This document shows, piece after piece, positions 48,240 to 62,200 of a stretch of 64,000 nt of DNA (position 1 is its first letter; each line of letters opens with the position of its first letter). The notes below the pieces were generated by a model that saw only the letters and a program-made list of their open reading frames with translations, ran no database searches and had not been told where the DNA came from. This stretch comes from Dactylorhiza incarnata (taxonomy: Eukaryota > Streptophyta > Magnoliopsida > Asparagales > Orchidaceae), in the NCBI GenBank assembly GCA_033032865.1, contig JAWHQI010000612.1, positions 415,898 through 479,897 on the forward strand. The letters run 5' to 3'. The position numbers and the translations under genes were made by a program.

Positions 48240-49375
48240 ATGGCCCCAACCCTGGTGAATATGGGTGTGTCCCCGGCAGACTTTTGTCGTATGCTAGCAG
48301 AGGCAATGGTGGCGGCTCAAGCTACGGCAATGCCACAGATTGCGACGCCTGTTGTGCAGGCTGCGACTCCTGTTACTCCGGTCACTGTGACACCGGAGGT
48401 GGGAGTAAGGAAGGTAAAGCCGTTAGCCGATAGAGCGGTTGGGCAAGGAGATCGTCAGCTAAAGTACTATTTGAGTTTCCATCCTCCGACGTTCAAAGGA
48501 GTAGGCACTCCGACGGACGCCGAGGATTGGTTGGCAAGAATTCAGGAACTCCTGAAAGCGGCAGAGACCCTAGAGGACAAGCAGTCCCAGTTCGCATCAT
48601 TTATGTTAGAAGGCGACGCCAAGCTGTGGTGGGTGAATCATAGCGGTCGTCATTTCCCTGGACGTGCCCCGTCTATGGAAGAGTTCGGGAATGCCTTCTT
48701 GAAGCGCAATATCCCTTCTTCGATGAGGTTAGCCCTTCAGCGGCAGTTCTTGCACTTGGTGCAGCGCGAGAAGACGGTAGACGAGTACTTGCAGGAGTTT
48801 ACTCGTTGGGTCGTTACGCGGGAACGACCATGGCAGACGATGAGGAGACGGATAATCTCTTCTATTAGGGTCTGCGAGAGAATTTAAGGCAACCTCTGAT
48901 AGCCTTAAAGAATGCAGGGTTCAATGATTTAGTTGAAGCTGCTCAAACTTTGGAGAACGATATAGAGCGAACCCAGCACCGCAAGGGCTTGGTGGCAAAG
49001 TAGGGATAAAGTTAACCATCTCAGTCTCCGGGGAAGTCTGAGAAAAGTTGGTGGAAGAAAAAGCATCCTCCTTTTAGGACTGGCGAGAGGAGCGGTGCGG
49101 CTTCTGGAGAGTTTCGTTCCAAGGGGCCAGTGACATGCTACAAGTGTGGCAAAGTGGGCCACATAGCTCGGTTCTGTTTCGAGAGTGGAGTTAAGCCAGA
49201 GCAGAGGCAGGAGCAGTCGGTGCGTTCTGGTCCTAGTGTTGGGGAGAAAGGGAAGGCGGAGTCCAGTGCTTCCCGTTTCCCTCCTGTGCAGCCTAGAGCG
49301 TACAACATCGGGAAGCAGGAAGCAATTCGTCAACCTGACGTGGTGATAGGTACGAAAGTTCAGAGTTTCGTTTAA
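48240..49375 (+). pseudogene. gag polyprotein remnant, Gypsy-2
   Basis: From MAPTLVNMG the frame is open for 215 codons and covers the Retrotrans_gag region: PTFKGVGTPTDAEDWL, FASFMLEGDAKLWW and EFTRWVV. Near 48830 the reading switches frame, since GLRENLRQPLIALKNAGF lies in another frame, and there are stops at the switch and near 49000. The CCHC zinc knuckle CYKCGKVGHIARFC is intact at 49136-49177. The frame could extend upstream of the ATG only to a TAG about 66 bp before it. This is the better copy for recognising gag, but it is still broken. Confidence 0.87.
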
Positions 49376-49389
49376 TAGTCTTAACCTAT

Positions 49390-49704
49390 TTGCGACCTTT
49401 CATATTCGTTATACGCGTGTCAGGCTTCATGCTAGTTTCTGGCTATCCCTCTAAAGTTTTGTTCGACATGGGAGCGTCACACTCTTTTCTCACGGAGAGC
49501 TTTACCCGGAGGATTGTTGTTGAGTCTGTCGAGGCAGAGGCGGAGCTTAGTGTGCGCATGCCGAATGGGTCTTTCAAGACCACTGGAAGGAAAGGATGTA
49601 TTGTGCTGAGGATTTGTGAGTGTGATTTCGAGTTGGTAGCAGCAATTCTACCACTAGCCAAATTTGACATCATCCTGGGGATGGACTGGCTTGCAGAGCA
49701 ATGA
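49390..49704 (+). pseudogene. Retropepsin-like protease region, Gypsy-2
   Basis: This has the same domain and the same closing TGA (49702-49704) as Gypsy-1. The active-site triplet reads DMG instead of DTG (F-DMGASHSF), an ACG to ATG change that should impair catalysis. The later ILGMDWL motif is present. Confidence 0.85.
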
Positions 49705-50589
49705 GCTAGTATTGACTGCCTGTTGAAGGTGGTGACCTTAAGGAGGGAAGGAAGAGCAGAGGTCAAGTTCGAGGGCCTATGCGGAGTGGCCTGCTCCTTG
49801 ATTTCTGCCATGCAAATGGTATGTGCGATGAATCAAGGAGGTGAGGCATTTGTCGCTTTGTTGGAGACTCACTCCACAAAGTTGGCGATAGGAGAAGTGC
49901 CAGTGGTGGAGGAATTCGAGGATGTGTTCCCTGAGGAGCTTCCGGGAGCACCTCCTCAGCGTGAAATCGACTTTTCAATTGAGTTGGTGCCGGATGTGAG
50001 GTCGGTTTCGCATCCTCCGTTTAGGATGGCACCGAAGGAACTGACCGAGTTAAAGGTGCAGTTGCAAGAGTTGCTAGAGCAGGGGTATATTAGGCCCAGC
50101 TCCTCACCTTGGAGTGCGCCGGTGTAGTTCGTTAAGAAGAAGGATGGTAGTATGCGGTTGTGCATAGACTACCGCGAGTTGAATAAGTTGACCATCAAGA
50201 ATAAGTACCCGATTCTGCGAATCAATGATTTGTTTGATCAGCTGGTGGGGTCGACGGTTTACTCCAAGTTGGACATAAAGTCGGGTTACTATCAGTTAAG
50301 GATTCGAGAAGAGGATATTCCCAAGACGGCGTTTGGGACGAGATATGGTCATTTTGAGTTCTCGGTGATGCCGTTCGGTTTGACGAACGCGCCGTCATTG
50401 TTCATGGATTTAATAAATCGAGTGTTTCGACAATACCTGGATTCGTTCGTGGTGGTGTTCATTGACGACATCTTAGTGTATTCGAAGTCGAAGGCGGAGC
50501 ATGAGTCTTATCTGAGAATAGTGTTGCAGACATTGAGGAAGAACCAGCTTTATGCGAAGTTCTCAAAGTGCGAGTTCTAGATCGGGAAA
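49705..50589 (+). pseudogene. Reverse transcriptase region, Gypsy-2
   Basis: The linker stretch is open from 49723 to a TAG at 50125-50127. The fingers and palm are open from 50152 to a TAG at 50578-50580, with [21 protein letters not shown] and FIDDILVYS. Both TAG codons are also in Gypsy-1. The Gypsy-1-specific stops in [12 protein letters not shown] and RVF-xx-YLDSF are absent, so those arose after duplication. Confidence 0.93.
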
Positions 50590-51115
50590 GTGGCATTCTT
50601 GGGCCACGTGATTAGTGGAGATGGGGTGGTGGTGGATCCTGCGAAGATTGAAGCCATTAGATATTGGCCTGTACTGAGAACCGTGGCGGAAGTCCGGAGT
50701 TTCCTTGGACTAGCCGGTTACTACAGAAGGTTCGTTGAGAACTTTTCGCTGATGGATTTGCCCCTCACCACTCTTACCCGTAAGGACCAGAAGTTTGTGT
50801 GGACGCCAGAGTGTGCTCGTGCGTTCGAGACCTTGAAGGAAAGATTGATGTCCTCTCTAATCCTAAGTCTTCCAAGTGGGACTGAGGGATTCCAAATTTT
50901 CAGCGACGCGTCAGGGTGTGGTTCTGGTTGCGTGCTTGTGCAGCATGGAAACATGATAGCTTATGAGTCGAGGCAGCTAAAGCCTCATGAGAGAAATTAC
51001 CCCGTCCACGACTTGGAGTTGGCGGCGGTAATTTTTGTGTTGAATTTGTGGCGGCACTACGTGTATGGTGCGAAGGTTGAAATCTTCACGGACCACAAAA
51101 GCTTGAGGTATCTCT
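50590..51115 (+). pseudogene. RNase H region, truncated, Gypsy-2
   Basis: This is open for 175 codons with [28 protein letters not shown] and [10 protein letters not shown]. It is then cut by the satellite junction, so the last part of RNase H including the ADTLSR motif is missing. Unlike Gypsy-1 it has Glu, not a stop, after VWTP. Confidence 0.9.
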
Positions 51116-54100
51116 AGATAAACTCCTATATAAACCACTTAAATAAACCCATGGATAAACCCCAAGATATACCCCTAGACAAACCCTTAGGTACTCCCCT
51201 ATATAAACCCCTAGATAAATCTAAAGAAAAATCCCTGGATAACCTTCTAGAAAAACCCCTAGATAAACTCCTAGATAATCCACTAGATTAACCCCTAGAT
51301 AAACCCCTAGATAAATTGATAGATAAACCCCTCGATAAATTGATATATAAACCCCTCGATAAATTGATATATAAACCTCTAGATAAACTCCTAGTTAAAC
51401 ACATGATAAACCCCTAGATATACCCATATTTAAACTCTAAGATAAACTTCTAGATAAACCTCTAGATAAACCCATAGATTTACCCCTAGATAAACCCCTA
51501 TATAAACCCCTATATAAACCCCTATATAAACCCCTAGATAAACCCCTAAGAAAACACCTAAAAAACCACTACAAAAATACCTAGATAAACCCTCTAGATA
51601 AATCCCTAGATAAACCCCTAGATAATCCCCTAGATAATCCCCTAGATAAACCCCTAGATTAACCACTAGATAAACCACTAGATAAACCACTAGATAACCC
51701 CTAGATAAATCCTTAGATAAAACCCTAGATAAACACCTAGATAAACCCATAAACCCATATATAAACCCCTAAATGAACTCTTAGAGAAACTCCTAGATAA
51801 ACCCCTAGATAAACACCTAAGTTGATCTATAGATAAGCCACTCGATAAACTCCTAGACAAACCCCTAGATAAACTCCTAGTTAAATCCATGATAAACTCT
51901 TAGATAAACCCATAGATAAACTCCTAAATAAACCCTTATCTAAACCCCTAAATTAACCCCTAGATAAATGCCTAGATAAACCCCTAAATCAACCCTTAGA
52001 CAAACTCCTAGATAAACCCCTAGATAAACTCCAAGTTAAATTTATGATAAACCCTTAGATAACCCATAGATAAACCCATAAATAAACCCCTAGATAAACT
52101 CCTAGATAAACTCCTAAATAAACCCCTAAATAAACCCTAGATAAACCCCTAGATAAACTCAGATAAATCCCTAGATAAACCCCGAGATAAATTCCTAAAT
52201 AAACCACTAGATAAAATTGTAGATAAACCCCTTGTAATCTCCTAGATAATCCTCTTGATAAACCCCTATATAAATCTCTAGATAACCTCCTAGATAAATC
52301 CCTGGATAAACTTTAAATAAACCCACATATAAACCCCTAGATAAACCCACAAACCCCTAGATAAACCCTTAGATGAACAACTAGATAAACTCCTAGATAA
52401 AGCCCTAGACAAACACCTATAAAATATATAGATAAACCCCGACATAAAACCCTTGACAAACCCCAAGATGAATCTATGATAAACCCTTCAATAATCTCAT
52501 AGAAAAACCCATAGATAAACCCCTAGATAAACCCCTAATTAAATTAATAAATAAACCACTAGATAAATGCCTAGATAAACCCATTGATAAACTCCTAGAT
52601 AATCCATAGATAAACCCCTAGATAAACCTCTAGATAATTTCATAGATAACCCATTTGATAAATCCCTAGATAAACCCATAGATAAACCCCCAAATAAACG
52701 CTTGATAAACACCTAAAAAACCCATAGGTGAACCCCTAGATAAACCCCTAAATAAACCTCTAAATAAACCCCTAGATAAACCACTATAAACCCCTTAAAT
52801 AAACCAATGGATAAACCCTATGATATACCCCTAGACAAACCCTTAGATATTACCCTATATAAACCTCTAGATAAACTCAAAGATAAACCCTTAGATAAAT
52901 CCATTGATAAACCCCTAGATAACCCCTAGGTAGACACTTAAGTAAACTTCTATATAAACCCCTAAATAAACTCCTAGATAAACCCATATATAAACCCCCT
53001 AGATAAGCCCCAAGATACCCCTACACTAACCCTTAGATAATCCCCTATATAAACTGATAGATAAACCCCCAGATAACCCCTGGATTAGCCCCTTCATAAA
53101 CCCCTAGATAAACACATAGATAAACCCTGAGATAAACATATAGATAAACCCCTAGATAAATCCCTACACCTAGATAAACACCTAAATAAACCCCTAGATA
53201 AACACCTAGATAAACCCCTAGATAAACTCCTACATAAAACCCTAGATAAAACCCTTAAATAAACCCCTAGATAAGCCCCTAGATAATCCCTTAGATAATC
53301 TCCTAGAAAAACTCCTAGATAAACCTCTAGATGAACCCCTAGATAAACCACCAAATAAACCACTAGATGAACCCTTAGATAAATTCCTAGATAAACCCCT
53401 TGATAAATACTTAAGTAGATCTATAGATAAACCACTAGATAAACTCCTAGACAAACACCTATATAAACCCCTCGGTAAACTCCTAGTTAAAGCTGTGATA
53501 ACTTTTAGATAAACTCATAGATAAATTCCTAGAAAAACCCTAGATAAACCGCTAGATAAACTTCTAAATAAACTCCTAAATAAACCCCTAGATAAACCCC
53601 TAGATAAACCCCTAGATAAACACCTAGATAAACCCCTAGATAAACACCAAGATAAACCCTAAATAAATTCCTAAATTAACCACTAGATAAACCCTAGATA
53701 AACTCGTAGATAAACCCCTAGATAAACACCTAAATAAACCCCTAGATAAACCCATAAATAAACCCCTAGATAAACCCATGGTTAAACACAGAGATAAACC
53801 CTAGATAAACATCTAAATAAACCCCTAGTAAACCCCTAGATAAACTCCTAGTTAAACCCGTGATAAGCCCCTTGATATATCCATAGATAAACCCCAAGAT
53901 AAATCCTCTAGATAAACCCATAAATAAACCCCTAGATAAACTCCTAGATAAACCCCTAGATAAGCCGCTAAATAAACCCATAGATACTCCTCGAGATAAT
54001 CCCCCAGAAAATTGCCTAGATAAACCTCATGATAAACCCTAGATAAACCCATAGATAAACACTTAGGTAAACCCCTAGATAAACCACTAGATAATCCTTT

Positions 54101-55080
54101 AGATAATCCCCTAGATAAACCCCTCGATAAACCTGTAGGTAAACCCCTGGATAAACCCATATATAAACCCCTAGATAAACCCGTAGATAAACTCCTAGTT
54201 AAACCCGTGATAAACCCATAGATATACCCATAGATAAACCCCAAGATAAACCTCAAGATAAACCCCTGGATAAACCCATAAATAAACCCTTAGATAAACC
54301 CTTAAATAAACCCCTAGATAAACCCCTAGATACTCCCCTAGAAAATCCTCTAGAAAATCGCCTAGATAAACCTCATGATAAACCCTAGATAAACCCCTAG
54401 ATAAACTCCTAGGTAAACCCCTAGATAAACCACTAGATAATCTTTTAGATCATCCCCTAGATAAACCCCTCGATAAACCTCTAGGTAAACCCCTAGATTA
54501 ACCCATATATAAACCCCTAGCTAAACCCATAGATAAACTCTTAGATATACCCCTAGATAATCTCATAAACTCCTACATAAACCCCTAGATGAACCCCTAG
54601 ATAAACTCCTAAATAAATTCCTAGATAAACACCTAAAAAAATCTATAGATAAACCCCTAGATACACCCATATACAAACCCCTAAATAAACTCCTTGTTAA
54701 ATCTGTCATAAACCCTTAGATAAACCAATAGATAAACCCCTAGATAAACCCCAAGATAATCCCCTAGATAAACCCCTAGATAGACATCTAGATAAACTTC
54801 TAAATAAACTCATGGATAAACCCCTAGATAAACTTACATATAAACCCCTGGATAAACACTTAGATAAACCCCTAAATAAACCCTTAATAAACCCCCTAGA
54901 TAAACTCCTAAATAAACCCCCTAGATAAACCCTTAGATAAACACCTAGATAAACCCATAGATAAATCCCTTGATAAACGCTAGATAAATTCCTAAATAAA
55001 CCACTAGATAAACACCTAGATAAATCTCTTGATAATCCCCTAGATAAACCCATTTATAAAACTCTAGATAAACCTCTATA
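51116..55080 (+). repeat. Higher-order satellite block X, copy b
   Basis: The variant order matches 56.72-60.9 kb with an offset of 5.58-5.63 kb. It also matches 4.0-7.0 kb. The border at the right, about 55.08 kb, is approximate. Confidence 0.6.
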
Positions 55081-56238
55081 TAAACTCCTTGATAAATCCT
55101 TGGATAAACCTCTAGAAACCACCATACAAACCCCTAGATAAACCCATAAACCCCTATATAAACCCATTCATGAACCCCTAGATAAACTCCTATATAAACA
55201 CCTAGATAAACACATACATAAATCTATAGATAAACTCCTAGATAAATCTATGAAAAACCCTTCGATAAACCCATGGATAAACCATTAGCCCTAGATAAAC
55301 ACCTAGATAAACTCCTAAATAAATTCCTAAATAATTCACTAGATAAACCCCCTAGATAATACCCTAGATAATGCCCTAGATAAATCTCTAGATAAACTTC
55401 AAGATAAACCCTTAGATAAACACCTAGATAAACCCTAAAATAAACCTCTAGATAAACACCTAGATAAACCTTAAAATAAACCCCTAGATAAACCCATAGA
55501 AAAACCACTAGATAAACCCTTGATAAACACCTAAATAAATACTAGGTAAACCACTAGTTAAACACCTAAATAAACCTCTAGATAAACCCCTAAATAAACC
55601 CCTACATAAACCTCTTAAATAAACTCATGGATAAACCCCAAGATATAGCCCTAGACAAACCCTTAGGTACTCCCCTATATAAACCCCTAGATAAATTTAT
55701 AGAAAAATCCCTGGATAACCTCTTAGATAACCCCTAAATAAACCACTAGATACAGCCCTAGATAAAATGATAGATAAACCCCTTGATAAATTGATATATA
55801 AACCTCTAGATAAACTCCTAGTTAAACACGTGATAAACACCTAGATAAATCCTCTAGAAACCCCTAGATAAACCCCTAGATAAGCCCCTAGATAATCCAC
55901 TAGATAATCCCCTAGATACACCCTTAGATTAACCTCTAGATAAACCACTAGATAAACCTCTAGATAAACCACTAATTAACCCCTAGATAAACTCCTAGAT
56001 AAACCCATATATATAAACCCCTAAATGAACCCTTAAATAAACTTCAAGATAAACCCCTAGATAAACACTTAAGTAGATCTATAGATAAGCCACTTGATAA
56101 ACTCCTAGACAAACCCCGTGTTAAACTCCTAGATAAACTCCTAGTTAAATCTATGATAAACTCTTAGATAAACTCATAGATAAATCCCTAGATAAACCCC
56201 CTAGATAAACCCTCAAGATAAACCCCTAGATAAACTCC

Positions 56239-56243
56239 TAAAT
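56239..56243. other. Second paralogous empty site of the Gypsy insertion (TAAAT)
   Basis: The left context AAACCCTCAAGATAAACCCC and the steps after it are the same as those left of 15908 and 45560. The right context CTATCTAAACCCCTAAATAA matches the right flank at 24548. There is one TAAAT and no element. Confidence 0.85.
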
Positions 56244-59200
56244 AAACCCCTATCTAAACCCCTAAATAAACCCTTAGATAAATGCCTAGATAAACCCCTA
56301 GATCAACCCATAGACAAACTCCTAGATAAACCCATTGATGAACCCCTAGGTAAACTCCTATAAAAACACCTAGATAAACACCTACATAAATCTATAGATA
56401 AACCCTTAGATAAATCTATGATAAATCCTTCGATAAACCCATTGATAAACCATTAGCCCTAGATAAACCCCTAAATAAATTCCTAAATAATTCCCTAGAT
56501 AAACCCCATGATAAACACCTAGATAATACCCTAGATAAACCTCTAGATAAACTCTTAGATAAATCCCTAAATAAACCCTTGGAAAGTCCCCTAGACAAAC
56601 CCTAAAATAAAACCCTAGATAAACCCATAGAAAAATCACTAGATAAACCCTTGATAAACACCTAAATAAACCTTAGGTAAACCCCTAGAGAAACCCCTAA
56701 ATAAACCTCTAGATAAACCCCTATATAAACCACTTAAATAAACCCATGGATAAACCCCAAGATATACCCCTAGACAAACCCTTAGGTACACCCCTATATA
56801 AACCCCTAGATAAACCCATAGATAAATCTATAGAAAAATCCCTGGATAACCTCCTAAAAAAACCCCTAGATAAACTCCTAGATAAACCACTAGATTAGCC
56901 CCTAGATAAACCCCTAGATAAATTTATAGATAAACCCCTCGATAAATTGATATATAAACCTCTAGATAAACCACTAGATAAACTCCTAGTTAAACACGTG
57001 ATAAACCCCTAGATATACCCATAGATAAACTCTAAGATAAACTTCTAGATAAACCCCTAGATAAACCCATAGATAAACCCCTAGATAAACCTCTATATAA
57101 ACCCCTAGATAAACCCCTAAGAAAACACCTAAAAACCACTACAAAAATGCCTAGATAAACCCTCTAGATAAACCCCTAGATAAACCCCTAGATAATCCCC
57201 TAGATAATCCCCTAGATAATCCCCTAGATAAACTCCTAGATTAACCTCTAGATAAACCACTAGATAAACCACTAGATAAACCACTAGATAAACCCCTAGA
57301 TAAATCCTAAGATAAACCTCTAGATAAACACCTAGATAAACCCATAAACCCATATATAAACCCCTAAATGAACCCTTAGATAAACTCCTAGATAAACCCC
57401 TAGATAAACACCTAAGTTGATCTATAGATAAGCCACTAGATAAACTCCTAGACAAACCCCTAGATAAATCCCTAGATAAACTCCTAGTTAAATCTATGAT
57501 AAACTCTTAGATAAACCCCCTAGATAAACCCATAGATAAACTCCTAAATAAACCCCTATCTAAACCCCTAAATAAACCCATAGATAAATGCCTTGATAAA
57601 CCCCTAGATCAACCCTTAGACAAACTCCTAGATAAACCCCTAGATAAACTCCAAGTTAAGTTTATGATAAACCCTTAGATAACCCATAGATAAACACCTA
57701 AATAAACCCCCAGATAAACCCCAAGATAAACTCCTAAATAAACCCCTAGATAAACCCTAGATAAACTCATATATAAATCCCTAGATAAACCCCGAGATAA
57801 ATTCCTAAATAAACCACTAGATAAAATATTAGATAAACCCCTTGTAATCTCCTAGATAATCCTCTTGATAAACCCCTAGATAAATCTCAAGATAACCTCC
57901 TAGATAAATCTATGGATAAACCTTAGATAAACACACATATAAACCCCTAGATAAACCCAAAAACACCTAGATAAACCCCTAGATGAACAACTAGATAAAC
58001 TCCTAGATAAAACCCTAGACAAACACCTATAAAATCTATAGATAAACCCCAACATAAAACCCTAGACAAACCCATAGATAAACCCCTAGATAAACCCCTA
58101 GATGAATCTATGATAAACCCTTCAATAATCCCATAGAAAAACCCTTAGATAAACCCCTAATTAAATTTCTAAATAAACCACTAGATAAACCCATTGATAA
58201 ACTCCTAGATAATCCCTAGATAAACCCCTAGATAAACCTCTAGATAAATTCATAGATAAACCCCTAGATAAACCATTTGATAAACCCCTAGATAAACCCC
58301 CAAATAAACCCTTGATAAACACCTAAATAAACCCATAGGTGAACCCCTGGATAAACCCCTAAATAAACCTCTAGATAAACCCCTAGATAAACCACTATAA
58401 ACCCCTTAAATAAACCAATGGATAAACCCAATGATATACCCCTAGACAAACCCTTAGATATTACCCTATATAAACCCCTAGATAAACTCAAAGATAAACC
58501 CCTAAATAAACCCTTAGATAAATACATTGATAAACCCCTAGATAACCCCTAGGTAGACCCTTGAGTAAACCTCTATATAAACTCGTAAATAAACCCCTAG
58601 ATAAACCCATATATAAATCCCCTAGATAAGCCCCAAGATATACCCCTTCACCAACCCTTAGATAATCCCCTATATAAACCGCTAGATAAACCCCTAGATA
58701 ACCCCTGGATTAACCCCCTTCATAAACCCCTAGATAAACACATAGATAAACCCTTAGATAAACACATAGATAAACCCCTAGATAAATCCCTAGATAAACA
58801 CCTAGGAAAACACCTAAATAAATCCCTAGATAAACACCTAGATAAACCCCTAGATAAACCCATACATAAAACCCTAAATAAACCCCTTAAATAAACACCT
58901 ATATAAACCCTTAGATAAGCCCCTAGATAATCCCCTAGATAATCTCCTAGATAAACTCCTAGATAAAATTCTAGATGAACCCCTAGATAAACCCCCAAAT
59001 AAACCACTAGATGAACCCTTAGATAAATTCCTAGATAAACCCCTAGATAAATACTTAAGTAGATCTATAGATAAACCACTGGATAAACTCCTAGACAAAC
59101 CCCTATATAAACCCCTCGGTAAACTCCTAGCTAAAGCTATGATAACTCTTAGATAAACTTATAGATAAATCCTTAAAAAAACCTAGATAAACCCCCTAGA

Positions 59201-62200
59201 TAAATTTCTAAATAAACTCCTAAATAAACCCCTAGATAAACCCCTAGATAAACACCTAGATAAACCCCTAGATAAACACCTAGATAAACACTAAATAAAT
59301 TCCTAATTTAACCACTAGATAAACCCTAGATAAACTCGTAGATATACCCCTAGATAAACCCTTAAATAAACCCCTAGATAAACCCCTAAATAAACCCCTA
59401 GATAAACCCCTGGTTAAACCCATAGATAAACCCTAGATAAACATCTAAATAAACCCCTAGATAAACTCCTTGTTAAACCCGTGATAAACCCCTTGATATA
59501 CCCATAGATAAACCCCAAGATAAATCCCCTGGATAAACCCCTAAATAAACCCCTAGATAAACTCCTAGATAAACCACTAGATAAGCCCCTAAATAAACCC
59601 CAAGATACTCCCTGAGATAATCCCCCAGAAAATCGCCTAGATAAACCTCATGATAAACCCTAGATAAACCCCTAGATATACCGCTAGGTAAACCCCTAGA
59701 TAAACCACTAGATAATCCCCTAGATAAACCCCTAGATAAACCTGTAGGAAAACTCCTGGATAAACCCATATATAAACCCTAGATAAACCCGTAGATAAAC
59801 TCCTAGTTAAACCCGTGATAAACCCATAGATATACCCATAGATAAACCTTTAGATAAACCCCTGGATAAACCAATAAATAAACCCTTAGATAAACCCTTA
59901 GATAAACCCCTAGATAAACCCCTAGATACTCCTTTAGATAATCCTCTAGAAAATCGACTAGATAAATCTCATGATAAACCCAAGATATACCCCTAGATAA
60001 ACCCCTTGATAAACCCCTAGGTAAACCCCTAGATAACCCCTAGATAATCCTTTAGATCATCCCCTAGATAAACCCCTCGATAATCCTCTAGGTAAACCCC
60101 AAGATAAACCCATATATAAACCCCTAGATAAACCCGTAGATAAACTCTTAGATATACCCATAATTTCATAAACTCCTACATAAACCCCTAGATGAACCCC
60201 TAGATAAACTCCTAAATAAATTCCTAGATAAACACCTAAACAAATCTATAGATAAACCCCTAGATACACCCACAGACAAACCCCTAAATAAACCCCTTGT
60301 TAAATCTGTGATAAACCCTTAGACAAACCCCAAGATAATCCCCTAGATAAACCCTAGATAGATATCTAAGTAAACTTCTAAATAAACCCATGGATAAACC
60401 CCTAGATAAACTTACATATAAACCCCTGGATAAACACTTATATAAACCCCTAGATAAACCCATAATAAACACCTAATAAACCCTTATTTAACCCATAGGT
60501 AGCCCTTAGGTAAACACCTATATACACCCTTAAATAAACCCTTAGATAAACTCATGTATAAACTTCCTAGATAAACCCCTAAATAAGCCCCGAGATGTAC
60601 CCCTAGACAAACCCTCAGATAATCCCCTATATAAACTGCTAGATATACCCCTAAATAAACACATAGATAAACACCTAGATAAATCCATTGATAAATCCCT
60701 AGATAAACTCCTAGATAAACCCCTAAAAACCACTAGATAAACCCATATACCCCTAGATGAACCCCTAGATAAACCACGAGAAAAATTGATAGATAAATAC
60801 CTAAATAAATTGATATATAAACCCCTTGATAAACCCCTTGATAAACTCCTAGATAAATCCCTAGACAAACTCATAAACCCCTAGATAAACCCCTAAATGA
60901 ACCCCTAGATAAAGGCTTAAGTAGATCTATAGATAAACCACTAAATAAACTCATAGACAAACCCCTAGATAAATCCATAGATAAACTCCTAATTAAATAT
61001 GTGATAAACCCTTTGATAAACCCATAGATAAGCACCTAGATAAGCCCCTAGATAAACTTCAAAATAAAACCCTAGATAAACCCCTAGATAAACACCTAGA
61101 TAAACACCTAGATAAACTCATAGATAAACACCAAGATAAACCCCTAGATAAATTCCTAAATTAACCACTAGATAAACCCCTACAAAAACCTCTTGATAAA
61201 CTCCTAGATAATCCCCTAGAAAAACACCTAGATAAACACCTAAATAAACCCCTAGATAAAACCTAATCCCCTATATAAACCTAAGATAAACCCTAGATAA
61301 ACCACTAGATAAAACCCTAGATAAATCCCTAGATAAACTCCTAGATAAACCCCTAGATAAACTCATAAACCACTAGATGAACCCCTAGATAAACTCCTCG
61401 ATAAACACTTAGATAAATGCCTAAATAAATCTATAGATAACCACCTAAATAAACCCATAGAAAAACCTCTAGATACACCCCTAGTTAAATATGTGGTCAA
61501 CCCTTAGATAAACCCCTAGATAAACCTCTAGATAAACTCCTAGCTAAACCCTTGGATAAACCCCTAGATAAACCCCTAGATAAACTCATAGATAAACCCT
61601 AGATAAACAGCTAAATAAACACCTAGTAAACCCCTAAATAAACCCCTAGCTAAACTCCTAATTAAACCCATGATAGACCCCTAGATAAACCAATAGATAA
61701 ATCCCAAGATAAACCCTTGGATAAACCCCTAAATAAACCCCTAGATAAACCCCTAGATAAATCCTTAGATAAACCCCTAGGTAATCCCCTAAATATACCC
61801 CTAGATAAACCCCTAGATAATCCCATAAATAATTGCCTAGATAAACCCCTAGATAAACCTCTTGATAAACCCCTAGATAAACCCCTATATAAACCACTAG
61901 ATAAATACCTAGATAAACCCCTAGATAAACTCCTAGATAAACCCCAAGATAAATCCCTAGATAAATTCCTAAATTAACCATTAGATAAACCCCTAGATTA
62001 ACCTCTTGATAAACCCTAGATAATCCCCTAGATAAACTCCTAGATAAACACCTAAATAAACCACTAGATAAAACCTAATCCCCTAGATAAACCTCAGATA
62101 AACCACTAGATAAACCCCTAAATAAACCCCTAGATAAACTCCTAGATAAACCCCTAGATAAACCCATAAACCACTAGATAAACCCCTAGATGAACACCTA

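Larger units (their letters stand above)
45560..51115 (+). mobile_element. Gypsy-2: duplicated Ty3/gypsy chromovirus, 3' truncated
   Basis: This contains the 5' LTR, primer site, gag, protease, reverse transcriptase and most of RNase H. It then stops abruptly at GAGGTATCT, where satellite resumes (CTAGATAAACTCC). It has the same left flank as Gypsy-1, the same LTR-specific bases and the same shared stops, so it is a segmental copy. Gag and reverse transcriptase are better preserved here than in Gypsy-1. Integrase, chromodomain, polypurine tract and 3' LTR are missing. Confidence 0.94.

Noticed and set aside
45560..51115. Gypsy-2 as an independent second insertion
   Set aside because: Its left flank, 5' LTR variants and several stop codons are shared with Gypsy-1, and it lacks a right end and target duplication.
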